DNA of 41,963 nucleotides. Origin: Candidatus Bathyarchaeota archaeon. Lineage in GTDB: Archaea; Thermoproteota; Bathyarchaeia; 40CM-2-53-6; RBG-13-38-9. This document shows, in pieces, positions 8,287 through 16,555 of the stretch (position 1 is the stretch's first letter; every line of letters begins with the position of its first letter). Location: NCBI GenBank assembly GCA_026015185.1, contig JAOZGX010000036.1, positions 1 to 41,963 on the forward strand, written 5' to 3'. The translations under genes and the position numbers were made by a program. The notes beneath the pieces were generated by a model, which saw only the letters and a program-made list of their open reading frames with translations, had not been told where the DNA came from and made no database searches.

Positions 8287-8526
8287 CTAAGGTATTCTTA
8301 AACGAATTAAGTAAAATATTATTGATAAAACTGAGATGACTATCAGTAATGGCGAAGTTGCAAACCAAAAATTGTCGCGATGATAAATATACAATAAAAG
8401 TGGAGGAACTTTTTGTATTTCTGGAATATATTTGATTAAATGCGGAATTAGAATAAATAAAATACCTATGATTATGAATAACAAACCAATCCAAGTAAAA
8501 GAAATATCATGACTATTTGTTTTCAT
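8287..8526 (-). CDS. Small two-helix membrane protein
   Basis: A 79-residue protein with two hydrophobic helices, about residues 10-30 and 58-76, joined by a loop (YIPEIQKVPPLLLYIYHRDN) that lies on one side of the membrane. I recall similar small archaeal proteins with the P-x-I-x-K-x-P-P loop and a following Y-x-x-D/N, but no function is established. It starts at ATG 8526 with AGGAATG a little upstream and sits 44 bases before the EamA-type permease on the same strand, so it may be co-transcribed and act as a small partner of that permease; this is inference. A shadow frame on the same strand is ignored because the present frame has the helices and the better start. Confidence 0.7.
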   Translation of the reverse strand: MKTNSHDISFTWIGLLFIIIGILFILIPHLIKYIPEIQKVPPLLLYIYHRDNFWFATSPLLIVISVLSIIFYLIRLRIP

Positions 8527-8616
8527 TAGAATTCATTCCTAAATCAAGAAACTGAAATAGAAAAATATTGCTTTATAACCAACTTTCAGGATTTAGAATT
8601 TCTTAGATAATATGAC

Positions 8617-9420
8617 CTATGATAATAACTTCGCGAGCATTGCAATGGCTGCTAGGAGTAATAGAATTGAAAAGATCTTTCTCAATTTTCTTGGTTTGAT
8701 TTTTCCTGCTTTTCTAGCACCTAATTGGGCTCCCAAAATAATGCCTGGTGATGCTAGAATGAGATATCGATAATCTATATTTCCTAAGAAAAAGTGGGTT
8801 GCAAAAGCTGTTGATGAAGTTAAAGAAATCATAAGGCTAGATGTAGCTACAGCAACATGAATTGGAACCCCAGCGAATATGAGAATTGGTACTTTCATTA
8901 TTCCACCTGAAATACCGAAAAAACCTGCAGCCAAACCTGCAAAAAAACCGAGTATTAAAGCCCAGAATAAATTCACCTGATAATTGAATCTTTGATCATT
9001 TCTATCAATAATTTCTCGTTTCCAAACTAAATGATTGAATTTGAAATTTGTTTGAATGGAGGGTTGTGAAATGAGAAATAAAGAGATCATTATTAAAATC
9101 AGAATGAATAGAAAAATTAGTTGATCGGATGATACATAACTTGTAAGATATGCCCCAAGAATAGAACCGGGAATTGATGCGCACTCAAGTACTATTGCCA
9201 ATCCCCAATCCCCCCTTCTTTGTCTATAATATTCAGCAAATGAAGAGAATCCTACAAACATAGCAATAGAGATGGTAGTTCCAATGGCTGAATGTGCTGA
9301 TAAACCTGCAAATATTAGTAGAGGCACAACTAAGAAGCCACCGCCTAAACCTAACATAGAAGCCACAAAACCAATTCCGAAAGTGGCTAATATGATCATT
9401 AAATATATAATAACAGTCAA
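8617..9420 (-). CDS. TauE/SafE (TSUP) family permease
   Basis: A 267-residue membrane protein with about eight hydrophobic segments and the TSUP duplication: the first half begins GFVASMLGLGGGFLVVPLL and the second begins GFFAGLAAGFFGISGGIMKVP, both carrying the glycine-rich G-x-G-G-G/S-G-G core and following Pro. TSUP proteins move sulfite, sulfonates or organic acids across the cytoplasmic membrane. The C-terminus (GARKAGKIKPRKLRKIFSIL) is basic and fits a cytoplasmic loop. The start is taken as TTG 9420; an ATG seven residues inside would cut into the first helix. The gene stands alone, and nothing in the neighbourhood indicates its substrate. Confidence 0.88.
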   Translation of the reverse strand: MTVIIYLMIILATFGIGFVASMLGLGGGFLVVPLLIFAGLSAHSAIGTTISIAMFVGFSSFAEYYRQRRGDWGLAIVLECASIPGSILGAYLTSYVSSDQLIFLFILILIMISLFLISQPSIQTNFKFNHLVWKREIIDRNDQRFNYQVNLFWALILGFFAGLAAGFFGISGGIMKVPILIFAGVPIHVAVATSSLMISLTSSTAFATHFFLGNIDYRYLILASPGIILGAQLGARKAGKIKPRKLRKIFSILLLLAAIAMLAKLLS

Positions 9421-9599
9421 GACATTACCGACTCATATTTTTCTTTTAAAATAAAGAAATGTGCTGATGCTTCAATTGCATCGATGATTAAAAGATTTAA
9501 TCTGATTTTGAAGAGAAACTTTAGCATGAGTATTTTTTAATACCTTAATTTCTTTTGAAATATCATAAATCAGAGATTTTCAATTGGAGGATGTTGCAT

Positions 9600-10250
9600 T
9601 TGAATAATATGCGGATTAAATTACTTGCGATTTTCATAATTGTATTAGGCCTCTATAATATTATTTCTGCTATTACAGTTCTTCCTTTTCATTTTATTTT
9701 TATTGGGGCTTTTACTGAGGCAGTTATTGCTATTTCAGGCTTCTCATCTTTATTAGTAGGATTCTTACTTACTGTAGTAGGTTATGGTTTATATCAGGAA
9801 TATAGATTCTTTTGTTTTTTATCAATAATTCTATTACTTGCTTCAGCCACTTCAAACTTATTTCAAGAGAATATTATCGGCGCATTAATTTCCTCATTCA
9901 TATTAGCAACAATAATTCTTGAGAGGGAATCTTTCTCAAAAAGCCTTCCTTTCAGATTTGAGATAAAATATATTATCGCATTTTGGATAATGGCCTTCGT
10001 TCTAATTTATGGCATGATAGGAGCATTATATTTAGGAAATCAATATGAGCCACCAATTGAGACAACAATTCAAGCTCTTTATTATGCCGTTATTACGGTA
10101 ACTACTGTGGGATACGGCGATTATGTGCCAATAACTGATGCAACACGTCTTTTTACAATCTCTTTAATCTTTATAGGTGTAGGTTCATTCATCTCAGCTA
10201 TTGGAATAATATTCCAACCTTTTATGAAAAGATTAACAAAAGGAGCTTAA
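9600..10250 (+). CDS. Potassium channel protein (TVGYGD filter)
   Basis: A membrane protein of about 216 residues. The C-terminal third has the two-helix pore module: an outer helix (FWIMAFVLIYGMIGALYLG), a pore helix (ALYYAVITVTT), the K+ selectivity filter TVGYGDYVP, and an inner helix ending at KRLTKGA. Four preceding hydrophobic segments lack an arginine-rich S4, so voltage gating is not evident, and there is no RCK/TrkA-N domain. A TTG at 9600 is the best start, nine bases after GGAGG (9586-9590); ATG 9609 is possible, and a TTG at 9555 lacks a ribosome site. It is probably a tetrameric K+ channel setting membrane potential. The DNA methyltransferase gene follows on the same strand after 52 bases. 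Confidence 0.88.
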   Translation: MNNMRIKLLAIFIIVLGLYNIISAITVLPFHFIFIGAFTEAVIAISGFSSLLVGFLLTVVGYGLYQEYRFFCFLSIILLLASATSNLFQENIIGALISSFILATIILERESFSKSLPFRFEIKYIIAFWIMAFVLIYGMIGALYLGNQYEPPIETTIQALYYAVITVTTVGYGDYVPITDATRLFTISLIFIGVGSFISAIGIIFQPFMKRLTKGA

Positions 10251-10302
10251 GAATGCATAAATTTTGATCATGAATCTTTGCACATGCTTTACAGGTGGAA
10301 TA

Positions 10303-11220
10303 ATGAGCTTCATAGAAATGAATGAGATAACTCAAAAGGATTATGAGAAATTCTTCAAAAAGTATAAAGAGGTAAACATTGGAAGCACAAGAGTAAAACT
10401 TCAAGGAGAATGGGATATATCTGAATATGGACCGACAAAAGAATATAAGCATGAACAAGAAACTGTCTGGAGTTTTCCGGATAGAGGTAATTGGGCAACC
10501 CATAAAGGCAACTATAGAGGCAACTGGTCACCTTATGTTCCACATAATTTGATTTTGAAATATTCAAGAAAGGGCGATATTGTTTTAGACCAGATGGTTG
10601 GAAGCGGAACTACTCTAATCGAATGCAAGTTACTAAATAGAAATGCGATTGGTGTTGATGTAAATCACGACGCTATTATGGTGTGTTGTGATCGTTTGAA
10701 TTTCAATTATTCTTCAAATGAAGGCAATAAATTAGAAATCAAGACCTATGTTGGTGATGCGAGAAAATTAGATAAAATAAAATCAGAAAGCATTGATCTA
10801 ATTGCTACACATCCGCCTTATGCTAGAATAATCACTTATACAAAACAAAGAACTGAAGGTGACCTTTCTAGTCTTTCAATAAGGAAATATGTTGAGGAAA
10901 TGCAAAAGGTAGCTGAAGAGTCCGTTAGAGTTCTCAAGCCCAATAGATATTGTGCGATATTGGTGGGCGATACACGTAGGAGCAGGCATTACGTCCCTAT
11001 AGCATATAGAATCATGCAAAAATTTCTAGATGCTGGCTTTATTCTAAAGGAAGATATTATAAAACGACAATGGAAAATGAAAGGAACAAGAGAAAAATGG
11101 AGAAGCAGAAAAAACGATTTTTTTCTAATTGCACATGAACATCTGTTCGTTTTTAGAAAACCCCATCGTAAAGAAGAACTATTAAAATATAAGAATAGCA
11201 TGACTCCTTTATTGAAATAA
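10303..11220 (+). CDS. Orphan DNA methyltransferase (N4/N6 amino type)
   Basis: A 305-residue SAM-dependent methylase. Motif I is DQMVGSGTT (residues 96-104), motif II GVDVN follows, and the catalytic motif IV is THPPY (169-173), so the order is I then IV. HPPY departs from the usual SPPY (N4-cytosine) or DPPY/NPPY (N6-adenine), so the target base is open. The C-terminal part has VLKPNRYCAILVGD and a basic stretch (TREKWRSRKNDF) suited to nucleic acid binding. The start is ATG 10303, with AGGTGG six bases upstream; a longer frame from 10264 lacks a ribosome site. No restriction endonuclease gene is adjacent: left is a K+ channel and right is a copper-handling operon, so it is likely a solitary regulatory methylase. 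RNA as substrate cannot be excluded. Confidence 0.82.
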   Translation: MSFIEMNEITQKDYEKFFKKYKEVNIGSTRVKLQGEWDISEYGPTKEYKHEQETVWSFPDRGNWATHKGNYRGNWSPYVPHNLILKYSRKGDIVLDQMVGSGTTLIECKLLNRNAIGVDVNHDAIMVCCDRLNFNYSSNEGNKLEIKTYVGDARKLDKIKSESIDLIATHPPYARIITYTKQRTEGDLSSLSIRKYVEEMQKVAEESVRVLKPNRYCAILVGDTRRSRHYVPIAYRIMQKFLDAGFILKEDIIKRQWKMKGTREKWRSRKNDFFLIAHEHLFVFRKPHRKEELLKYKNSMTPLLK

Positions 11221-11251
11221 ATCTAAAAAGAATAAACCTATTTTCTAATTC

Positions 11252-11392
11252 TCAGATATATTGCTCAGGATTCTTATCAAAATTCTCTTTACACATATTG
11301 TCACAGAAATAATATTTTTTTCCCTTATACTCGCTTATCAATTCTGTTTGCTCTTCATTTACATCCATTCCACATACAGGATCTTTTACCAA
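11252..11392 (-). CDS. YHS-domain metal-binding mini-protein
   Basis: A 46-residue stand-alone YHS domain: VKDPVCGMDV at the start, then KGKKYYFCDNMCKENFDKNP with the FCxxxC motif (Cys30, Cys34) plus Cys7. It closely resembles the N-terminal head of the copper ATPase encoded immediately upstream (KDPICGMYV ... YYFCSGTCLKTF). The start is TTG 11392, preceded by GGAGATG which directly follows the ATPase stop; the gap is 14 bases, so the two genes form an operon. YHS domains bind copper or other soft metals, so a cytosolic copper carrier or sensor for CopA is likely. It is too short for standard length cut-offs. Confidence 0.88.
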   Translation of the reverse strand: MVKDPVCGMDVNEEQTELISEYKGKKYYFCDNMCKENFDKNPEQYI

Positions 11393-11406
11393 AACTTATC
11401 CATCTC

Positions 11407-13485
11407 CTAGATTTCAGGTTTAAACCTCCTTAACAGAAGAGAATTAGTAACAACAGATACTGAACTGAAAGCCATAGCCGCTGCAGCAAAGATTGGATTC
11501 AACAATATCCCAATAAATGGATAGAGTATCCCAGCACCTACAGGAATTAAAGCACTATTGTAAAAGAATGCCCAGAATAAATTCTGTTTAATCTTACTCA
11601 CGGTCTTATGGCTTAATTGAATGGAAGCGACAACATCTCGCAGATCATCCTTTATTAGGACAATTCCACCACTTTCCATCGCGATATCGCTACCACTTCC
11701 TATAGCGATACCCACATCTGCTTGAGCAAGAGCTGGTGCATCATTAATTCCATCGCCTACCATGCCGACGATTTTCCCCTCATTTTGAAGCTCTTTTATC
11801 TTGTCAACTTTTTCACCGGGTAAAACTTCAGCGATAACTCTACTTATTCCAATTTTTTTAGCGATAGCATCTGCTGTCCTTTTATTGTCGCCAGTCAGCA
11901 TAATAATCTCTAATCCCATTTTTTGAAGTTGCCTAATTGCTTTAATCGAAAATTCCTTAAGAGTATCAGCAACAGCGATAATCCCGGTAGCTTGACCATC
12001 AATTGAAAGAATCATTGATGTTTTACCATCTTTCTCCAGAGCAATTATATTATTCTCAATTCCATCAATAGACACTCCCTTCTCACGTAACAATTTTCGA
12101 TTACCGACAAGAACATCCTTCTCATTTATCTTGCCCATGACTCCATGACCTGGAATAACCTCAAAGTATTCTAAATTTGGAATCTTAGCCCCTCTTTCCT
12201 TTGCCCCCTTCACTATCGCTTGGCCTAAAGGATGTTCAGAACCTTTTTCAACTCCAGCTGCATACTCCAAAGCGTCTTCTTCATTAAAACCTTCTAAAGC
12301 TATCATATCTGTTATTGATGGTTCTCCCTTAGTTAGGGTACCAGTCTTATCGAAAACTATAGTCGTCAATCTTCTTGCCTTCTCTAGACTCTCTCCACCT
12401 TTTATCAGTAAACCGTTTTCAGCTCCTTTGCCTGTTCCTACCATTATCGCTGTCGGTGTTGCTATTCCAAGTGCGCATGGGCAAGCCACTATTAATACAG
12501 CGATAAATATTGTTAAAGCGAAAGTGAAACTTTTAGAGCCTATAAAAAACCAAAGAAGTGAAGAAACAATTGCAATAAGAATAACAGCTGGAACAAAGTA
12601 TGCAGCGACCCGATCTGCCAATCGTTGACTAGGTGCAGATGATTGTTGAGCTTCTTCAACCAATCTGATTATTTTAGCTAAAGTACTATCTTGACCTAAT
12701 TTTGTCGCTTTTATTTTTATTAATCCTTCTTTGTTGATAGTAGCACCAATGACCTCACTCCCAATATCCTTCTCAACAGGAATACTCTCACCAGTAACCA
12801 TTTTTTCATCGATAGATGCATGCCCTTCAATTATTATTCCATCTACCGATATTTTCTCTCCAGAACGAACTATCACGATATCGTTTTTTTGAACCTTCTC
12901 TACAGGCAATTCAACCTCATTACCATCGCGAATGATCTTGGCCATTGTAGGCTGTAGATCCATTAACTTTCGAACAGCTTCAGATGCCTTACCTTTTGCA
13001 ATATCCTCAAGCAACTTTCCAACGAGTATCAAAGTAATTATCAATGCTGCTGTATCGAAATAAACCTCCTTAGTATGGAAAATTCCTGGTATAAACGTGA
13101 CTATTGTACTATAGATCCATGCAGCTGAAGTGCCTATGGCTATTAGAGTATCCATGTTGGCTGTTTTCTTTTTTAGAGCTTCAAACGCTCCTTTATAGAA
13201 TCTCCATCCTGCAATAAATTGTACAGGAGTAGCAAAGAGGAAAAGCCACATATTGTTTGGAATTATCGGGGGCAAAATAGGAAAAAATGAAAAGATTAAA
13301 GTTGGTATGCTTAATGCTAAGCTAAATATTACAAGAATCTTGAGATTTCTCAACTCAACCTCTGGCGCTTCAAAAGTCTTCAGACAAGTTCCACTACAGA
13401 AGTAATACTTTTGACCCCGGATTTCTTTCATGAAAGGTGGATTTTTTTCATCTACATACATTCCACAAATAGGATCCTTTGCCAT
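11407..13485 (-). CDS. copA: Copper-translocating P1B-type ATPase
   Basis: A 692-residue heavy-metal P-type ATPase. Order of domains: YHS head (1-40; Cys7, Cys30, Cys34), membrane segments, actuator with TGES (231-234), the membrane metal site CPC (335-337), phosphorylation motif DKTGT from Asp379, P1B-type SEHPL (His418), GDGIND (577-582), and a last helix with MAFSS (Met671, Ser674-675). CPC with MxxSS is the P1B-1 signature for Cu(I). The usual N-terminal HMA (CxxC) domains are replaced by YHS, as in a subset of archaeal and bacterial copper pumps. It uses ATP to move Cu(I) across the cytoplasmic membrane, normally outward. Start ATG 13485 with AGGTC upstream and a TATA candidate (TGATATAATC) further back. 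It is followed by a YHS mini-protein gene. Confidence 0.95.
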   Translation of the reverse strand: MAKDPICGMYVDEKNPPFMKEIRGQKYYFCSGTCLKTFEAPEVELRNLKILVIFSLALSIPTLIFSFFPILPPIIPNNMWLFLFATPVQFIAGWRFYKGAFEALKKKTANMDTLIAIGTSAAWIYSTIVTFIPGIFHTKEVYFDTAALIITLILVGKLLEDIAKGKASEAVRKLMDLQPTMAKIIRDGNEVELPVEKVQKNDIVIVRSGEKISVDGIIIEGHASIDEKMVTGESIPVEKDIGSEVIGATINKEGLIKIKATKLGQDSTLAKIIRLVEEAQQSSAPSQRLADRVAAYFVPAVILIAIVSSLLWFFIGSKSFTFALTIFIAVLIVACPCALGIATPTAIMVGTGKGAENGLLIKGGESLEKARRLTTIVFDKTGTLTKGEPSITDMIALEGFNEEDALEYAAGVEKGSEHPLGQAIVKGAKERGAKIPNLEYFEVIPGHGVMGKINEKDVLVGNRKLLREKGVSIDGIENNIIALEKDGKTSMILSIDGQATGIIAVADTLKEFSIKAIRQLQKMGLEIIMLTGDNKRTADAIAKKIGISRVIAEVLPGEKVDKIKELQNEGKIVGMVGDGINDAPALAQADVGIAIGSGSDIAMESGGIVLIKDDLRDVVASIQLSHKTVSKIKQNLFWAFFYNSALIPVGAGILYPFIGILLNPIFAAAAMAFSSVSVVTNSLLLRRFKPEI

Positions 13486-13643
13486 AAGCTGAACAGACCT
13501 TTCTTAAAGATTTTAGATTATATCAGAATAATTATCTTTTCCAAAAATCTAAGCAATCATTTTAATTAACCTTTTTATTTTTTGGTGCACTTATATTGTT
13601 CTTTAAAATTCAAAACAAATCAATCAAATAAACGGTGTAAAAA

Positions 13644-14603
13644 ATGAGTCAAAAGAGCAATAAATGGAAATATCTTACAATAGCCCTGTTCTTGATCATA
13701 GTCATTTTCGGTGTACTTATTGCAACTAGAGGAAGAAGAAGCAGAGTTGAAGTGGATGATGCATCTCAAATATTGGCAGATCTAGGCGATGAGATCGAAG
13801 CGATAGGTAGGTCTTGGACAAGTATCGAATCAGAACTCAAAGATTTGCGTCCTGTAGATTTAACCTATGAAACCTCAAACTTAAATCGTGAAATCGATTA
13901 TTCAAAGACTGCAAGACAGAATATTGCTGATATGAAAGATGAGCTAGAATCAATCAAGGATAATCATGATGATGTATCTAACTTTTTAGATGATTTGGGG
14001 GATTTAGAACTACTAGACTGGCATTATGACTATGTTGATCTACACGAATCGATATTGGGGAAGGATAATGACCGTGTTGCCAAAACTGAAGAATTGCTTG
14101 AAAATCTAGATTCGTACTATGCTTACTCAGAACAATTTCTTGAAGGTTTGATTGCCAATGTAGAAATGGAGGAAAGCCTTCAAAACGGCATTGATGAATA
14201 CTTGGAAGAGGACTACTCAGGAGCAAGAGAAGAATTTGAGAATGCTAAGGATAAGAACTCGGAAGTAGAAGCTTACGTTAAAGAAGCATCAGTAATAATG
14301 GATTTCAATTACTTAGACAAGATCGAAACCAATCGTCAAGATGCTGAGGAAATAATAGAAAAATTCATTCAAGTCTGCGATCTAGTGGATCAGGGTTCAT
14401 ATGATGAAGCGAGCGATTTATACGAAGAAGCTGACGAAGATTACAAGTCTCTTGATAGATTGCATATAAGTGATTTTAAAACAGAGAATACTAACTGGTG
14501 GACCAATAAAATAACATCTGTGCATGAAGCGATAACAGAACTGACAAGAGATATAGATGATCTGGAATACGACGCAAAGAATTTAGTAGAAAGAAATGCA
14601 TAA
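13644..14603 (+). CDS. Membrane-anchored acidic helical protein, unknown
   Basis: A 319-residue protein with one N-terminal membrane helix (residues 10-27, ALFLIIVIFGVLIA) preceded by Lys/Trp and followed by RGRRSR, then an almost entirely helical, very acidic domain (Asp/Glu-rich, e.g. DDLGDLELLDWHYDYVDLHE). Heptad-like spacing suggests coiled coils. The positive-inside rule is ambiguous because basic residues lie on both sides. Two segments (DYSGAREEFENAK and SYDEASDLYEEADEDY) resemble TPR-like helices with the Y-x-x-A pattern, so it may be a scaffold on the outer or inner face of the membrane. Start ATG 13644 follows GGTGT. It is divergent from copA and shares its upstream region. I do not recognise a family. 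Confidence 0.8.
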   Translation: MSQKSNKWKYLTIALFLIIVIFGVLIATRGRRSRVEVDDASQILADLGDEIEAIGRSWTSIESELKDLRPVDLTYETSNLNREIDYSKTARQNIADMKDELESIKDNHDDVSNFLDDLGDLELLDWHYDYVDLHESILGKDNDRVAKTEELLENLDSYYAYSEQFLEGLIANVEMEESLQNGIDEYLEEDYSGAREEFENAKDKNSEVEAYVKEASVIMDFNYLDKIETNRQDAEEIIEKFIQVCDLVDQGSYDEASDLYEEADEDYKSLDRLHISDFKTENTNWWTNKITSVHEAITELTRDIDDLEYDAKNLVERNA

Positions 14604-14610
14604 TTAAATT

Positions 14611-14637
14611 TCCTTTTTTTTATTTTTTTCCGTTTTT
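14611..14637 (+). terminator. T-rich terminator
   Basis: Directly after the acidic membrane protein gene, three T tracts (eight, seven and five T) occur within 27 bases on the plus strand. Oligo-T clusters of this kind end archaeal transcripts. The gene to the right is convergent. Confidence 0.55.
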
Positions 14638-14646
14638 CTGTAAATA

Positions 14647-15942
14647 TTATTTTAGAGCTGAATCAATCTCAGTAGCCCAACTTGACAAAGCTTCATCCTT
14701 ATACCATCTTCCAGCTAGTTGTAGACCTATTGGTAAACCACTATCATTGAAACCCGCCATTAGATTTATTATAGGCAATCCACTATGAGTCCAAGGTAGA
14801 TTCATTATTGGATTTCCAGTGCTTTCAAGACTCTTTGGAGCCACTCCTGTAGATGAAGGTGAGAGCCATACATCAATATTATTTTCATCCATAAGTTGAC
14901 TCAGTTCATCACGTAACTTCTTTCGTCCATCTAAAGCATCTTCTAGAGATTTATCTGATATTTTTCGACCTGATTTAATAAGTTCAGCAGTTTTAGAACG
15001 ATATAGTTCACTATGGTGATTGAACAATTTATCATGAACCTTCGCTGCATCAGCCGCCACAATCAGATAATGCCTTTCAGATATTTCCTCAAAATCAGGC
15101 ATTGCTGCTATTGGTATTACATCAAAACCGGCTTTCATCAGTCGCTTACAATTATTTCGGAAAGATGCAAGTCCTTCTTTTGAAGCTTTATCAAGATAGG
15201 GGCCTTCTGGAATGCCCAAAATTGGTTTATGGGAGGATTCTTCTTCCCTCCAGCCATTACATAAAAAGCTGGCTATGAAACTCACATCTTCAGCATTATA
15301 GACAAAGAATCCAACATGATCTACAGATGGAGAAAGTGGAATTACACCTGCTTTAGAAATCCGATCATAACTCGGTTTATAACCAATCACTCCACAAAAA
15401 GATGCAGGTCTAATGATTGAACCCACTGTCTGTGTACCAAATGCCAAAGGGCATATTTTTGATGCAACAGCTGCTGCTGAACCACTACTTGAACCACCAG
15501 GTGTATGGGACGGATTGTGTGGATTTCTGGTTGGACCCGGCGCTAAATAAGCAAACTCTGTAGTAACAGTCTTACCCATAATTAGGGCACCTGCTGATTT
15601 CAAAGTAGTGACACAAGCCGCCTCCTTTCCTTTCAATTCCTCTTTTGGCAATTGACTACCAGCTCTAGTATCAAAACCATTTACATGGAAAATGTCTTTA
15701 ACACCGATAGGAATTCCAAAAAGCGACGGTCTCTTCTTTGGATTAGGATAGAGTTCTAAGAGTACCTTAGCTTCTTCTCGTAACCGCTTAAACCGTTCTT
15801 TTTCAGGTATGAAAGAGAGTACCTTGGGTTCTTTGGTTTTAAATCGAAGCTCAAGTTCACCTAGATATTTCATAATGATTTCATCATCACTACTTAGAAT
15901 GCTAGTCAATGAGATCATGTCTTTATCTAGAAAAGCAGGCAT
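14647..15942 (-). CDS. Amidase signature family hydrolase
   Basis: A 431-residue amidase-signature enzyme. The Ser-cisSer-Lys triad is in place: Lys82 in PIGVKDIF, the cis-serine in GGSSSGSAAAVAS (about 151-153), and the nucleophile Ser175 in QTVGSIIRPASFCG. The middle glycine of the usual QTGGS is Val174, a small oddity. The C-terminal end GLPIGLQLAGRWYKDEAL is family typical. It is shorter than GatA (about 480 residues), and no gatB or gatC lies nearby, so it is more likely a hydrolase of a small amide than part of the tRNA amidotransferase. Start ATG 15942. The neighbours (membrane methyltransferases, dehydrogenase) do not settle the substrate. Confidence 0.88.
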   Translation of the reverse strand: MPAFLDKDMISLTSILSSDDEIIMKYLGELELRFKTKEPKVLSFIPEKERFKRLREEAKVLLELYPNPKKRPSLFGIPIGVKDIFHVNGFDTRAGSQLPKEELKGKEAACVTTLKSAGALIMGKTVTTEFAYLAPGPTRNPHNPSHTPGGSSSGSAAAVASKICPLAFGTQTVGSIIRPASFCGVIGYKPSYDRISKAGVIPLSPSVDHVGFFVYNAEDVSFIASFLCNGWREEESSHKPILGIPEGPYLDKASKEGLASFRNNCKRLMKAGFDVIPIAAMPDFEEISERHYLIVAADAAKVHDKLFNHHSELYRSKTAELIKSGRKISDKSLEDALDGRKKLRDELSQLMDENNIDVWLSPSSTGVAPKSLESTGNPIMNLPWTHSGLPIINLMAGFNDSGLPIGLQLAGRWYKDEALSSWATEIDSALK

Positions 15943-16017
15943 AATTTGATTAACTCCAAATAATAGCTAAATCAGATTAAATGAAGGTCTTTAATATCTA
16001 ACACAATCACAATGATT

Positions 16018-16518
16018 TTAATTCTTGCTATAGAGCATTCGTGGGAACCACTTTGAAACTTGTTTTTTGTATTTCAGATACTTATCGTCAAATATCCTGA
16101 TGAGATCATCTTCCTCGTAAGCAGTCGCCCTATCATAAATGAAGAAAATTAGAATCCAAATGACTAAAGATAGTAAAGAAATTGTAGCAAGAACGAATCC
16201 TAGATAGAATAATACAGTTCCAAGATACATTGGATGTCGGACTATTGCATAGACACCTTTATTCAAAATGGTATGTGATTTACTTATTTTTCCAAAAATC
16301 ATTTGATGTGAAACTACCATTAGATAGAAAGACATTCCTAATACAAAAACTGCAAAGATCAGTCTAACATATAATGGAATGAACTCTGCAAGAAATGTAG
16401 TAAATTTAAAAATAAATGAATCAATTGACCAAAAAACGAAAAAAGCCAATGCCAGTATTATTTGTATTGAATCCCAATTTGGATATTCTGAACCTAGATG
16501 TTTTCTATACATCATCAT
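16018..16518 (-). CDS. Isoprenylcysteine methyltransferase-like membrane enzyme
   Basis: A 166-residue polytopic membrane protein with the ICMT/PEMT core: NKGVYAIVRHPMYLGTVLFYLG near the middle (the RHPxY motif that binds SAM) and the C-terminal AYEEDDLIRIFDDKYLKYKKQVSKWFP (the conserved E-E...F...Y..Y...V.R/KW.P pattern). Enzymes of this group methylate prenylated or lipid substrates at the membrane from SAM. Prenylated CaaX proteins are not established in archaea, so a lipid or quinone substrate may be more likely. Start ATG 16518, the last of three adjacent ATG choices being uncertain. A related enzyme lies at 17439-18011, with a short-chain dehydrogenase between them on the same strand. 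Confidence 0.82.
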   Translation of the reverse strand: MMMYRKHLGSEYPNWDSIQIILALAFFVFWSIDSFIFKFTTFLAEFIPLYVRLIFAVFVLGMSFYLMVVSHQMIFGKISKSHTILNKGVYAIVRHPMYLGTVLFYLGFVLATISLLSLVIWILIFFIYDRATAYEEDDLIRIFDDKYLKYKKQVSKWFPRMLYSKN

Positions 16519-16555
16519 TTACATCCAATTAATGTGAGTTAATGTTTGATGAATT

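Noticed and set aside
10222-10567. Minus-strand frames opposite the DNA methyltransferase start
   Set aside because: They overlap well-supported plus-strand genes and show no domain.
14647-15942. GatA subunit of the tRNA amidotransferase
   Set aside because: The protein is shorter than GatA, and there is no gatB or gatC nearby; a general amidase is more likely.
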